DNA of 64,000 bases. It comes from Paenalicyclobacillus ferrooxydans. Lineage in GTDB: Bacteria > Bacillota > Bacilli > Alicyclobacillales > Alicyclobacillaceae. Made by a program: the position numbers and the translations under genes. Of the stretch, positions 1 to 10,270 are shown piece after piece. The stretch covers positions 1 through 64,000 of the forward strand of contig NZ_LJCO01000030.1 in NCBI RefSeq assembly GCF_001399675.1, read 5' to 3'. Below the pieces are notes generated by a model. It ran no database searches. It was given only the letters and a program-made list of their open reading frames with translations, and was not told the origin of the DNA. The first letter of the stretch is position 1. Each line of letters starts with the position of its first letter.

Positions 1-107
1 ATGGCGGAGGGGACACACGCGTACCCATGCCGAACACGACCGTTAAGACCTCCAGCGCCGATAATACTTGGAGCGCGAGTTCCTGGGAAGGTAGGACGTT
101 GCCAGGC
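1..107 (+). rRNA. rrf: 5S ribosomal RNA, 5' end cut off by the window
   Basis: The first ~107 bases match the body of a Gram-positive 5S rRNA: the conserved CCGAACACG block near 32-40, CAGCGCCGATA around 52-62, and the closing GTAGGACGTTGCCAGGC at 91-107. Roughly 15 bases of the 5' strand of helix I lie upstream of the window. It is the last gene of an rRNA operon whose 16S and 23S genes should lie just to the left. Confidence 0.93.
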
Positions 108-121
108 AAGTGAGTAACACA

Positions 122-152
122 GAGGGCACAGCAGAGATGCTGGGCTCTTTTT
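122..152 (+). terminator. rRNA operon terminator
   Basis: An imperfect hairpin (CAGC/GCTG core around 129-142 with outer pairs reaching 122 and 148) is followed directly by a T-run at 148-152. It lies 15 bases after the end of the 5S gene, so it most likely ends the rRNA operon. Confidence 0.7.
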
Positions 153-164
153 GTGTTGTGTCTT

Positions 165-674
165 GATTGATTCGCGCGCGAAGGCGCGCACCTTCTACGC
201 ACTGTCTTTTGCATTTTACTTTGAATTTGAAAGCTGTGATGTCATCGAAAATGATAAGGCAAAGGACAACAGAGAATGAGAGGCAGGGAAGTAACGCAAA
301 ACAAAAAGAGGATGTGGAAGGCAGGCCTGCAGCCTGCCCAATGCACTCACGGATTAAGTGACGTTGCAGGGGTTCCCCAGGCTAGGCAGATAAGGGAAAG
401 AATGTTCGTTGATGGCTGATTCCTGGGGGATACGGACGAAACAACGAACACAACTTCCCTTGTAGGGGGTCGCAGCCCTCAAAAGTAGGTGAACCGAGGC
501 AACAGGGGAAGTCCTGTACGCTAAAATGTCACCCACCATGTGAAAATGCAGCCAGAGAGGAAGATTTGTTCGTTCTCATCTGGGCGTTGCGGCACTTTTG
601 TTCGTTATATGCCCAACAGAGGAAGATTCGTTTGTACCGCCGGGCCGGAGACCTCGCTCGGTACGTCCTGTCCT
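165..674 (+). repeat. rRNA-adjacent structured repeat, copy A
   Basis: First of three tandem degenerate copies. It begins with a GC-rich palindrome (TTCGCGCGCGAA, 171-182), then GGCAGG/CCTGCC (around 321-339), TGTTCGTTG (403-411) paired with CAACGAACA (442-450), ACTTCCCTTGT (453-463) paired with ACAGGGGAAGT (502-512; the changed base still allows a G-U pair), and the motif AGGAAGATT(T/C)GTT at 558 and 620. No convincing ORF: the open frames lack ribosome binding sites and are not consistent between copies. Strand is nominal. Confidence 0.75.
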
Positions 675-1110
675 GATTGATTCGCGCGCGAAGGCGCGCA
701 CCGCCTATTCTTCGGTTCGATACTTTGAAAAGAGGATGTGGAAGGCAGGCCTGAGGCCTGCCCGCTGCAACCGGAAGTTAAGTGGCGTTGCAGGGGCTTC
801 CATAGGCTGGGGAGATAGGGGAAGGAATGTTCGTTGATGGCTGAATCCAGGCGGCTGCGGACGAAATAACGAACAAAACTTCCCTTGTAGGGGTTCGCCG
901 GCCTCAAAAGTAGGTGAACCGAGGCAACAAGGGAAGTCCTGTGCGCTAAATGTCAGCCACCATGTGCAAAGGGAGCCAGAGAGGAAGATTTGTTCGTTCC
1001 CATTAAGGTGATGCGGCACTTTTGTTCGCTATGGGCCATACAGAGGAAGATTCGTTTGTACCGCAAGGCCGGGCTGCGCCGGAGACTTCCTTCGGTGCGT
1101 CCCCTGTCCT
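675..1110 (+). repeat. rRNA-adjacent structured repeat, copy B
   Basis: Second copy of the unit. The order of elements is kept: TTCGCGCGCGAA at 681, AGGATGTGGAAGGCAGGCCT at 733, TGTTCGTTG at 828, the perfect inverted repeat ACTTCCCTTGT (878-888) / ACAAGGGAAGT (927-937), and AGGAAGATT motifs at 982 and 1044. It lacks about 75 bases that copies A and C carry between the first palindrome and AGGATGTGG, so it is shorter than copy A. Confidence 0.75.
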
Positions 1111-1560
1111 GGTTGATTCGCGCGCGAAGGCGCGCACCTTCTACGCTTTGTTTTTTGCATTTTACTTTGAATTTGAAAGCTGTGAGGTCATCGAAACAGG
1201 ACGAAAAGAGGATGTGGAAGGCAGTCCTGCGGCCTGCCCGTTGTAACCGGAAGCTAAGCGGTGTTGCAGGGGGTTCCCTAGGCTGCGGAGATAAGGGAAG
1301 GAATGTTCGTTGATGGCTGAATCCAGCCGGATACGGACGAAACAACGAACAGAACTTCGCTTGTAGGGGTTCGCCGGCCTCAAAAGTAGGTGAACGGAGG
1401 CAACAAGGGAAGTCCTGTGCGCTAAATGTCAGCCACCATGTGAAAACGGAGCAAGAGAGGAAGATTTGTTCGTTCCCATCAAGGCAGTGCGGCACTTTTG
1501 TTCGCTAAGAGCACAACAAAGGAAATTTTGTTCGTTACGGCCAGACGAATGCCAGAGGAA
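1111..1560 (+). repeat. rRNA-adjacent structured repeat, copy C
   Basis: Third copy: TTCGCGCGCGAA at 1117, AGGATGTGG near 1210, TGTTCGTTG (1304-1312) perfectly paired with CAACGAACA (1343-1351), ACAAGGGAAGT at 1402, and AGGAAGATT-type motifs at 1458 and 1520. The array stops here, and the last motif is already degenerate. Between 1560 and the end of yaaC at 1643 I see nothing recognisable. Confidence 0.72.
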
Positions 1561-1642
1561 TGCCAGGCCGACATCACACGACCTCCGGGCCAACACCAGA
1601 CGACCAACTACGGAACTGCTCCAGACCTATGTGTTTGCCGTG

Positions 1643-2797
1643 TCAGTCAAGGGTCCCAGAGGTTATCGCATGCCCTTCAGTTTGAAACTCTACTTCCTTA
1701 GTTGTCACCATTGCACGAAACAGCTCTGCAAGGTTGAGTCGCATGTGCGAAGGTGCATGACACAGATAGGTCTCAATGAGGAGAGCATCAGGCTCGTTGT
1801 GCCAGCGTAGAATATCAGACCACTCCAAGGGATTGTATCGAACGAGCGCGGATAAGCAATAAAGCACGATAAAGTGCAACATCCAACCAGCTAGAGGGGC
1901 CCGGTTTGCCAACACTAAGCGGGTATCTGTCGCCAAGGTGTGACTTTCCGTGGCGTTAACAGAAGGCAGTGCTCTAATTCCTTGAGCGAAACCAGACGCA
2001 GCTTCTATTTTGAACATCCATGGATGCTGTAAAATGCTGCGTGGCAGGCGCAGATATCCGAGAGGTGCTTGACGTACAGATCGTACGAAGGATGTAAACT
2101 CATCTAGAGATTCATCGGCTGCAGTATCTTGCGAGGCTAATGCTTGCCCCATGTGCCCTTCGCTGTCAGACCGGAGCAAGTCGGTTATCCACTCCTCAAC
2201 GGTTTGTCCATTGTTAGCCGCGATTGTACGTGGCACAAGGATGCCGTTGCGCCAAGCTATCTTATTCTCTTCTGCTTGAATGGGATAGAGATGCTGAAAC
2301 TTCGGATAGAACTCTGTCATGAGATGTTGTATTGGCGTAAGCATTCCCAACACGTCACCGAGCAAGAGGCGCTGGGGAAGTTTTATCCCTGCCCGCTCTG
2401 CTGCACTTTGTAACACCCCTTGTTTGTAGATATAGACCATCTCGGATGGTAGATGGTAGCTCACACGCTTTGTACGTCGAACCGAGACACCGTGCTGCAG
2501 TACTGCTGCTTCTGACGGGTATGACACGTCTATCGCATGAAGGAGAGCTTTTATCCAATTCAGGTAGGCATAATACAGAAGCAGAGGGCGAACAGAAATA
2601 TCAGCAGTCATTGCAGACGCCTCATATGCGGACGCCTGTCTCGCACAGGCAGAACTGTTCGATGCTGCAGTGTAGACCCGATGATTCGGTTCATCTGGAT
2701 GAAACTTGGAAATTACTTTTGCCATGTAATTTTCGCTTCGCCAGTATTCAACAAATGACCAAAGTTCGTCTGCAACTTCTCCCCAATCGGCCATCAC
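1643..2797 (-). CDS. yaaC: YaaC family protein
   Basis: A protein of about 384 residues, recognised as YaaC-like mainly from position: it lies opposite to and upstream of guaB, next to an rRNA operon, exactly as yaaC does in Bacillus subtilis. The length and the N-terminal WxxxxYWRSEN-type segment also fit. The biochemical role of YaaC is not known; no catalytic motif or membrane segment stands out. The start is one of four consecutive start-like codons (TTG TTG GTG ATG, 2803-2792). GTG at 2797 has the best distance to the GAGGTGAG ribosome binding site; ATG at 2794 is also possible. Confidence 0.8.
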   Translation of the reverse strand: MMADWGEVADELWSFVEYWRSENYMAKVISKFHPDEPNHRVYTAASNSSACARQASAYEASAMTADISVRPLLLYYAYLNWIKALLHAIDVSYPSEAAVLQHGVSVRRTKRVSYHLPSEMVYIYKQGVLQSAAERAGIKLPQRLLLGDVLGMLTPIQHLMTEFYPKFQHLYPIQAEENKIAWRNGILVPRTIAANNGQTVEEWITDLLRSDSEGHMGQALASQDTAADESLDEFTSFVRSVRQAPLGYLRLPRSILQHPWMFKIEAASGFAQGIRALPSVNATESHTLATDTRLVLANRAPLAGWMLHFIVLYCLSALVRYNPLEWSDILRWHNEPDALLIETYLCHAPSHMRLNLAELFRAMVTTKEVEFQTEGHAITSGTLD

Positions 2798-2927
2798 CAA
2801 CAAAGACTCACCTCGCTGTCAACATGCAACATTGGTGTTTTGATTCCACAATCAAACCGTCCTTAATGCGTGAATATTCGGCCTATATTTACAGGTGACA
2901 AAACCCTAAATCAGTGTATTTGCTAAA

Positions 2928-2956
2928 TTGACACGTTCTGAGCCGGTTGTTATACT
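2928..2956 (+). promoter_or_regulatory. Sigma-A type promoter of guaB
   Basis: TTGACA at 2928-2933 and TATACT at 2951-2956 are separated by 17 bases, a near-consensus housekeeping promoter. It lies about 65 bases upstream of the guaB start codon. I see no guanine riboswitch between the promoter and guaB. Confidence 0.85.
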
Positions 2957-2965
2957 ACCCGATAA

Positions 2966-4489
<1,524 letters not shown>

Positions 4490-4535
4490 TCTGAGTCAAG
4501 GGCCCTGAATTGGCCACCCTGTTTTCGGCCAACCC

Positions 4536-4546
4536 TATGCTATACT
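4536..4546 (+). promoter_or_regulatory. Extended -10 promoter candidate for dacA
   Basis: TGCTATACT is an extended -10 element with TATACT at 4541-4546, about 40 bases before the dacA start. No good -35 hexamer is seen 17 bases upstream, which is tolerated when a TGn extension is present. The short inverted repeat TTGGCC/GGCCAA at 4510-4532 lies over the -35 area. Confidence 0.45.
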
Positions 4547-4583
4547 GAACCTGTTTTTACTTCAACGTGCGGGAGTGCGATCC

Positions 4584-5855
4584 TTGACTGCAAAGCATAA
4601 ACGTCTGTGGATAACGATGTCGACAGCCCTTTCAGCTGCAACGCTCATTACTCCTGTGAGTGCGTTGGCAGCAACTTCTGAAGGGACATCATCTTCTGTT
4701 GGTTCACTGACGGCAACGTTTCAGCTTCCCAAAACAGTGTCTGTGCCCACGCCCCCAAGCTTACAAGCGCAGTCTGTAATACTGATGGATGCTGACAACG
4801 GCCAAATTCTTTATGAAAAGAACCCCACCGAGCGTAGAGCTCCGGCTTCGACTACAAAATTGATGACCATGTTGTTGACCTTTCAGGCTGTGCATGAGGG
4901 CAAAGATTCGTGGTCGGATATCGTTCCGGTCACGAAAGATGCCTATCAGTTATCGCAGACTGACGGTGTTTCAGACGCCTACCTTGATCCACGTCAAAAG
5001 TTGACACTTGAACAGATGATGAAGTTTATCGCTGTTCTTTCGGCAAATGATGCAACCGTTGCTGTGGCGGACAAGATCGGTGGGGACAAGCAGGCATTTG
5101 TCCAAATGATGAACCAGGAAGCAAAAACACTCGGCTTGACGGAGACTCATTACGAAAATCCAGATGGTCTCCCTCAGGCGAATCATTACACGACAGCGCG
5201 CGATCTCGCTGTACTGGCCCGGTACTTGGTCGAAACGTACCCGGAAGTGACCACGTACACGTCATTGCCCCAAGCATCCCAAACAAACCTGGTTACGCAT
5301 AAGACCAACATCTGGCCAAACACGGATGAACTAATCGGCAAGTATCCAGGCCTCGATGGGTTAAAGACGGGGTACACTTCTGAAGCGGGGTACTGTTTTG
5401 TGGGTACGGCTGAACGAAACGGAGTGCGCCTGATTTCTGTAGTGTTGGGGGATCCAACGAACGCGGACCGGTTCTCAGACACACAGTCGTTGCTCGATTA
5501 CGGATTCAATCAGTTCACTGAGAAAAAGGTGATTGCTGCTGGGCAGAGTGTTGGGTTGAAATCTCTACGCGTTATAAACGGCAAGGAGAAGACAATTCCA
5601 GTCAGTGCCAAAAATAATCTGACCCTTGACCTCCCGTCTGGAGTCAATGATGCTGTAAGCATAAAGCTGGATCAGAACGTTGCAGCGCCCGTTAAAAAGG
5701 GTCAACAGGTAGGGCAAGTCCAGTATGTGGCAGACAATCAAGTTGTCGCTTCCGATCCTCTCTTGGCGGCACAAGATGACGGCAAAGCGAATATACTTGT
5801 CCGTCTCTGGCGTCAGTTGCAGGGATGGCTTTCACATTTGCTCCATCGGCTATAA
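4584..5855 (+). CDS. dacA: D-alanyl-D-alanine carboxypeptidase (PBP5 type)
   Basis: Removes the terminal D-Ala from peptidoglycan stem pentapeptides outside the membrane. The three active-site motifs of peptidase family S11 are present: SxxK as STTK (about residue 92), SxN as SAN (about 153), and KTG as KTGYT (about 258). An N-terminal signal peptide (basic residues, then a hydrophobic stretch ending near ALA) precedes the catalytic domain. The C-terminal part is a PBP5-C beta domain, ending in an amphipathic tail that may anchor it to the membrane. TTG at 4584 has a well-spaced GGGAG; GTG at 4575 overlaps that site and is less likely. Confidence 0.96.
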   Translation: MTAKHKRLWITMSTALSAATLITPVSALAATSEGTSSSVGSLTATFQLPKTVSVPTPPSLQAQSVILMDADNGQILYEKNPTERRAPASTTKLMTMLLTFQAVHEGKDSWSDIVPVTKDAYQLSQTDGVSDAYLDPRQKLTLEQMMKFIAVLSANDATVAVADKIGGDKQAFVQMMNQEAKTLGLTETHYENPDGLPQANHYTTARDLAVLARYLVETYPEVTTYTSLPQASQTNLVTHKTNIWPNTDELIGKYPGLDGLKTGYTSEAGYCFVGTAERNGVRLISVVLGDPTNADRFSDTQSLLDYGFNQFTEKKVIAAGQSVGLKSLRVINGKEKTIPVSAKNNLTLDLPSGVNDAVSIKLDQNVAAPVKKGQQVGQVQYVADNQVVASDPLLAAQDDGKANILVRLWRQLQGWLSHLLHRL

Positions 5856-5893
5856 TGTACTAATCTTAAGACTGCAGACGTAGGGACTGATGC

Positions 5894-6019
5894 ATGATGG
5901 TATCGTCACTGTGGCTCAAGATAGGCACCCTGACAGTCAGTGGGATTTTACTTGTGCTGTTTATTGTTGGTGGATTCTTTGAAATTCGCCGATATCTTCG
6001 TAACCTGAAAAAAGATTAG
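5894..6019 (+). CDS. Small single-span membrane protein (41 aa)
   Basis: A 41-codon frame between dacA and pdxS begins ATGATGGTATCG and ends TAG. It has an N-terminal stretch of about 20 hydrophobic residues (GILLVLFIVGGFF core) followed by a basic tail (EIRRYLRNLKKD), the pattern of a one-pass protein with its positive end in the cytoplasm. AGGGA lies seven bases upstream of the first ATG. It fills the space between its neighbours in the same direction, suggesting co-transcription. I do not recognise a family. Confidence 0.6.
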   Translation: MMVSSLWLKIGTLTVSGILLVLFIVGGFFEIRRYLRNLKKD

Positions 6020-6049
6020 TATTGTCTGATCTGACGAGGAGGATTACAA

Positions 6050-6934
6050 ATGGCAAAAACGGGTACCGATATCGTAAAACGTGGCATGGCAGAAATGCAA
6101 AAGGGCGGCGTCATCATGGACGTCGTGACACCTGAGCAGGCGAAAATTGCAGAGGCCGCAGGCGCAGTTGCAGTTATGGCGCTGGAGCGCGTCCCATCAG
6201 ACATTCGTGCAGCCGGCGGCGTTGCTCGCATGGCCGACCCGACCATTGTCGAGGAAGTCATGAAGGCTGTATCGATTCCGGTCATGGCGAAGTGCCGCAT
6301 TGGCCACATTGTAGAAGCGCGCGTCCTCGAGTCTATGGGCGTGGATTACATCGATGAGAGTGAGGTCCTCACTCCTGCCGATGACAAGTTTCACATCAAT
6401 AAAAAATCGTTTACAGTTCCGTTTGTATGCGGTTGTCGGGACCTTGGTGAAGCCCTTCGCCGTATAGCAGAGGGTGCATCTATGATCCGTACGAAGGGTG
6501 AACCGGGCACAGGAAATATCATCGAAGCTGTCAAGCATCAACGTATGGTAGCTGCACAGATTCGTCGAGTGCAGGGCATGTCTGAAGACGAGCTGGTTGC
6601 AGAGTCCAAAGCGATTGGAGCACCTTACGAATTGCTGCTCGAGGTTCATAATAAGGGAGCACTCCCAGTGGTCAACTTTGCAGCAGGCGGTATTGCTACA
6701 CCGGCTGATGCTGCTCTGATGATGGAACTGGGTTCCGATGGTGTGTTTGTAGGCTCTGGTATCTTCAAGTCAGAAAGCCCTGAGAAGTTCGCTCGAGCGA
6801 TTGTCCAGGCGACCACACATTATCAGGACTACGCACTGATTGCAGAACTGTCTAAGGGCCTCGGTACGCCGATGAAAGGCATTGAACTGTCTACACTGGC
6901 TGAGAATGAAAGAATGGCCACACGCGGCTGGTAA
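6050..6934 (+). CDS. pdxS: Pyridoxal 5'-phosphate synthase, PdxS subunit
   Basis: The synthase subunit of the DXP-independent vitamin B6 pathway makes pyridoxal phosphate from ribose 5-phosphate, glyceraldehyde 3-phosphate and ammonia supplied by PdxT. The 294 residues match the family. The barrel shows the conserved GGVIMDV start, [18 protein letters not shown], the AKCRIGH and [21 protein letters not shown] regions, [14 protein letters not shown], and the C-terminal VGSGIFKS phosphate loop. The ribosome binding site is GAGGAGG. pdxT follows after 24 bases, so the pair forms one operon. Confidence 0.98.
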   Translation: MAKTGTDIVKRGMAEMQKGGVIMDVVTPEQAKIAEAAGAVAVMALERVPSDIRAAGGVARMADPTIVEEVMKAVSIPVMAKCRIGHIVEARVLESMGVDYIDESEVLTPADDKFHINKKSFTVPFVCGCRDLGEALRRIAEGASMIRTKGEPGTGNIIEAVKHQRMVAAQIRRVQGMSEDELVAESKAIGAPYELLLEVHNKGALPVVNFAAGGIATPADAALMMELGSDGVFVGSGIFKSESPEKFARAIVQATTHYQDYALIAELSKGLGTPMKGIELSTLAENERMATRGW

Positions 6935-6958
6935 TCTGACGACTAGAGGGATTCGCTC

Positions 6959-7531
6959 ATGAAGATTGGAGTTCTTGCCCTGCAGGGGGCGTTTCGGGAG
7001 CATCGGAAGCTTTTTGAAGACCTTGGCGCCGAGACGACACTTGTGAAACTGCCTGAGCATCTTGAGGGTTTAAATGGACTGGTCATTCCAGGTGGCGAAA
7101 GCACGACAATCGGCAAGTTGTTGCGAGAATACAACTTGCTTCAACCAGTTCAGAGTCTCGGACAAGAAGGTTTTCCCATCCTGGGAACCTGCGCTGGCAT
7201 GATTGTCTTGGCTAAACAGATTCTTGGAGCCCCAGAGCCCCATTTAGGGTTAATGGACATTACCGTGGATCGAAATTCGTTTGGTCGGCAACGTGAGAGT
7301 TTCGAAACGGACCTGGACATTCCTGTCATTGGTTCTGAGCTATTTCCGGCTGTGTTTATCCGTGCACCACATGTCCAGAAAGTAGGCGAAGGTGTAACGG
7401 TGCTGGCTCGCTACAACGACAGAGTCGTTGCAGCCCGAGAGGATAATCTCGTTGCATTCTCCTTCCATCCCGAATTAACGGGAGATCATCGATTGCACAG
7501 GTACTTCCTCGATATTGTCGAGCAAGCCTAA
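6959..7531 (+). CDS. pdxT: Pyridoxal 5'-phosphate synthase, glutaminase subunit PdxT
   Basis: Class I-type glutamine amidotransferase that feeds ammonia to PdxS. The sequence has the GVLALQGAFREH start, the PGGEST oxyanion region (about residues 46-51), the nucleophile motif GTCAGM (Cys near 79), and the C-terminal FHPELT with His and Glu of the triad. Length 190 is normal. The gene is followed by a clear terminator that closes the pdxST unit. Confidence 0.98.
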   Translation: MKIGVLALQGAFREHRKLFEDLGAETTLVKLPEHLEGLNGLVIPGGESTTIGKLLREYNLLQPVQSLGQEGFPILGTCAGMIVLAKQILGAPEPHLGLMDITVDRNSFGRQRESFETDLDIPVIGSELFPAVFIRAPHVQKVGEGVTVLARYNDRVVAAREDNLVAFSFHPELTGDHRLHRYFLDIVEQA

Positions 7532-7605
7532 TCTGGCCACTGAGCGATTGAGTTGTAACCATCATTGGCCGAAGCATAAGCCCTTGATGGGTTGAATAGA
7601 CAAAG

Positions 7606-7635
7606 AAAACGGTGGACAATCTGTCCACCGTTTTT
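7606..7635 (+). terminator. Terminator after pdxT
   Basis: ACGGTGGACA (7609-7618) and TGTCCACCGT (7622-7631) form a perfect 10-bp stem with a very short loop, preceded by AAA and followed by TTTT. It could also be read as an attenuator of serS, but no T-box consensus (AGGGTGGNACCGCG) is present nearby. Confidence 0.88.
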
Positions 7636-7735
7636 GTATCCACTCTTGACGATAACCTGTTGAGATTGTCCCGATAGTCCAGATTTGGTATGCTCAATTC
7701 ACTACATATGTCACGGAAGGATAGGTTGACTAAAG

Positions 7736-9019
7736 ATGCTTGATATTCGCTCCATTCGACAGGAACCAGACAAATACAAGGCAGGACTCAGTCGCAAAGG
7801 GGTTGATCCCTCTAAGGTTGATGAGCTCCTTCAAATTGATGCTGATTGGCGCTCTGCATTGACGGAGGTCGAACGTCTGAAAAGCGTTCGGAACACTGCT
7901 TCCGAAAATATCGGCCGAAAGAAAAAGCAGGGTGAGGATGCAAGCGCGGATATCAAGCAGATGAAAGAGGTATCGGATGCAATCAAGGCACTCGATGGCA
8001 GCGTCCGCGATCTTGATGCCAAACTTCAGGACATGCTGCTTAGCTTACCGAATATCGCGCATCCGTCTGTACCTGACGGTGCATCTGAAGAAGAGAATGT
8101 ACCACTGCGATACATTGGAGATAAGCCGAATTTTTCGTTTGAACCAAAGCCGCACTGGGAGATTGCCTCCGATCTCGATATCGTTGATTTTGAACGCGCA
8201 ACAAAGGTAACGGGTACGCGTTTTGTTATCTACAAGGGTCTTGGCGCAAAATTGGAGCGGGCTCTCGCTGCGTTTATGCTCGATTATCAGACCGAGAAGA
8301 ATGGTTACACTGAAATGTTTCCTGCGTTTATCGCCAATGACACGAGTCTCATTGGCACTGGTAACTTACCGAAGTTTGGCGATGAGATGTTCAAGTTAGA
8401 AGGGCTCCCGTACTACCTGATTCCGACTGCAGAGATTCCGCTTACCAATTACTACCGGGATGAGATTTTAGAGGCATCCTTGTTGCCCGTGAAATTTGCA
8501 GGCTACAGCTCAAGTTTTCGGTCTGAAGCGGGATCGGCTGGAAAAGACACGCGGGGATTGATCCGTGTTCACCAGTTCCAAAAGGTGGAGTTAGTGAAAC
8601 TTGTTCTTCCTGAAAACTCTTATGATGAGTTGGAGTCGCTTGTACAGGATGCAGCAGATATTCTCGATGCACTGGAACTACCATACCGCGTGATCGAGAT
8701 CTGCACGGGGGATCTGGGTTCTAAAGAGACTAAAAAATACGACCTTGAAGTATGGTTGCCGGCAGCAGGTACATATAGAGAGATTAGCTCGTGTTCTAAT
8801 TTTGAAGATTATCAGGCTCGCCGTGCAAATCTTCGTTTCCGACGTGAGGATGGCGGCAAGCCGGAATTTGTCCACACATTGAACGGAAGTGGTCTTGCAG
8901 TTGGACGAACAGTGGCAGCCATTCTTGAAAATGGACAGCAGGAGGATGGGAGCGTCCGGATTCCCAAAGCACTCGTACCCTACATGGGGACAGAAGTGAT
9001 TGAGCGGAGGAAGGCCTAA
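7736..9019 (+). CDS. serS: Seryl-tRNA synthetase
   Basis: Class II synthetase that charges tRNA-Ser. It starts [15 protein letters not shown], typical of SerRS, followed by the N-terminal antiparallel coiled-coil arm (about residues 30-110). The catalytic core has motif 2 ([21 protein letters not shown]) and motif 3 ([18 protein letters not shown]). At 427 residues it is full length. It directly follows pdxST as in Bacillus subtilis. The next gene starts at the adjoining base, so they are probably co-transcribed. Confidence 0.98.
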   Translation: MLDIRSIRQEPDKYKAGLSRKGVDPSKVDELLQIDADWRSALTEVERLKSVRNTASENIGRKKKQGEDASADIKQMKEVSDAIKALDGSVRDLDAKLQDMLLSLPNIAHPSVPDGASEEENVPLRYIGDKPNFSFEPKPHWEIASDLDIVDFERATKVTGTRFVIYKGLGAKLERALAAFMLDYQTEKNGYTEMFPAFIANDTSLIGTGNLPKFGDEMFKLEGLPYYLIPTAEIPLTNYYRDEILEASLLPVKFAGYSSSFRSEAGSAGKDTRGLIRVHQFQKVELVKLVLPENSYDELESLVQDAADILDALELPYRVIEICTGDLGSKETKKYDLEVWLPAAGTYREISSCSNFEDYQARRANLRFRREDGGKPEFVHTLNGSGLAVGRTVAAILENGQQEDGSVRIPKALVPYMGTEVIERRKA

Positions 9020-9307
9020 ATGCATACGTTTTGGCAAGCGGCGTTTTGGGTGATGGTCATCGCAAGCATCATTTGCCTGCCTATTCAGCGTAAAGCACTG
9101 AATAAAATTGCCTTTGGCAGGTCTGTTTTTATCACCTACACGGCCATTCTGATGGGCTATATTATTGGTGTCCTCGCTACCACCATCGCGGCGAATATCT
9201 TGGGTATTGTGCTGTATGTGCTTGGGGTGGCAATGCTCATTTTTATGGCTGTGAAGTCCGTTCAACGTCTGCGTGCCAGGAAACACGGGGGAATTGGACA
9301 TTCCTGA
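9020..9307 (+). CDS. Small membrane protein of unknown function
   Basis: A 95-residue protein with three predicted hydrophobic spans (about residues 4-22, 36-55 and 57-78) and a basic C-terminus (KSVQRLRARKHGG). Its ATG begins immediately after the serS stop codon, and the ribosome binding site (GGAGGAAGG) lies inside serS, so translation is likely coupled. I do not recognise the family. Confidence 0.8.
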   Translation: MHTFWQAAFWVMVIASIICLPIQRKALNKIAFGRSVFITYTAILMGYIIGVLATTIAANILGIVLYVLGVAMLIFMAVKSVQRLRARKHGGIGHS

Positions 9308-9376
9308 GCAGAGTTGATGGCGATGTCGCGTTTACGAAACGGGGCCGTGTGATGGCCTGACGGTAGGAGGAACTGC

Positions 9377-9829
9377 GTGAAAATACATCATGTCAGCATC
9401 GACCTGTCCATCGACGACCTCAACTCTATGATTCGCGAGTTTGCTCCGGATGCAAAAATTCGCATACTAAGCATTGACGCGGACGGAATCCGAGGCCAAG
9501 TGAAATTGCTCTGGTGGAGTGTTGATTTTTTGGCAATTCCGCTCAACGGATCAGATGGGACAGTCTCTGTCGATATTTCGGCAAGTAAACTGGTCCCAAT
9601 CCCATCGTCCATCGTCGAGCGTCAATTGAAGGAAGCAGTAAGGTCTGCTCCGAGTGGTGTTGACGTCATTCAGCAGGCTTTAAAGGTCCATCTGCCATCG
9701 ATCTTAAGTCCATTTGGAATTGCCTTAACGATCAAGGATCTCAGTACGGACAGAGGGTTGCTTCACATTTCTATCAACAGTATCGACTTGCCGAGTTTTC
9801 GACAGCTGACGTCAATGATGAAACAGTAG
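9377..9829 (+). CDS. Conserved hypothetical protein
   Basis: A 150-residue soluble protein with a GTG start and a strong site (TAGGAGGAACTGC). It is rich in alternating hydrophobic and polar residues, as expected for an all-beta or alpha/beta domain, with no signal peptide, no Cys cluster and no membrane span. I do not recognise it. It lies in the same direction between two small membrane-protein genes and may belong to that small operon. Confidence 0.75.
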   Translation: MKIHHVSIDLSIDDLNSMIREFAPDAKIRILSIDADGIRGQVKLLWWSVDFLAIPLNGSDGTVSVDISASKLVPIPSSIVERQLKEAVRSAPSGVDVIQQALKVHLPSILSPFGIALTIKDLSTDRGLLHISINSIDLPSFRQLTSMMKQ

Positions 9830-9895
9830 TATTGCCATGATGCTCATGTTAAGCTATCCAATTCGCACATGCGGCGACGGACTGGGGAATTCGGA

Positions 9896-10192
9896 ATGAA
9901 AAAAGGGCTGATTTGGGGAGCTGTGGTTGGGGTCCTGTCCTTTCTGGCATCGCTGCTCTTTCATACTCGAGCTATCGTCATGAACGTTGGGGGAACTATC
10001 GGACCCATCGGTATCCTCGTTGGTATCATTATTCTTCTGCGAGGGGCTTCTTTTGAAGACGGAATGGCTGTGCGCGATGATACAAAGAGCCAACGACAAG
10101 TTAAGGCTGGCAGTTGGCTCTTTGCCTTTGCCCTGCCACCGCTCCTAATTGCCTTTCTTTGCTGGGGAATTTGGCCGATGCCCACCCATTAG
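9896..10192 (+). CDS. Small membrane protein of unknown function
   Basis: A 98-residue protein with three hydrophobic spans (around residues 4-22, 27-45 and 76-94) and a short polar loop between spans two and three. ATG at 9896 (MKKGLIWG) has GGGGAA upstream and gives a normal membrane-protein N-terminus; an in-frame ATG at 9869 would add nine arginine-rich residues. The stop codon lies inside the following terminator stem. Family not recognised. Confidence 0.7.
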   Translation: MKKGLIWGAVVGVLSFLASLLFHTRAIVMNVGGTIGPIGILVGIIILLRGASFEDGMAVRDDTKSQRQVKAGSWLFAFALPPLLIAFLCWGIWPMPTH

Positions 10193-10213
10193 CCGCCGGG
10201 GCATCGGCTTTTT
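10174..10213 (+). terminator. Terminator overlapping the end of the preceding gene
   Basis: GCCGATGCCC (10174-10183) pairs perfectly with GGGCATCGGC (10199-10208) and is followed by TTTTT. The 5' arm is coding sequence for the last residues of the upstream membrane protein. Confidence 0.88.
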
Positions 10214-10270
10214 ATTCCATCCACGTAACGTATGCTGAGAGCGGTTGATTGCGGTTTCGTGCGTGTTCTC

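Noticed and set aside
598-1019. Overlapping open frames of 79-107 codons on both strands inside the rRNA-adjacent repeats
   Set aside because: They lack ribosome binding sites, are not preserved in the same frame between repeat copies, and their codon content follows the palindromes of the repeat.
953-1495. A 180-codon minus-strand open frame spanning repeats B and C
   Set aside because: It exists only because two repeat units are joined in phase. Internal similarity of its halves reflects DNA repetition, with no start site or recognisable domain.
7532-7735. T-box riboswitch before serS
   Set aside because: Only a short perfect hairpin is present. The T-box sequence and specifier stem are missing and the space is too short.
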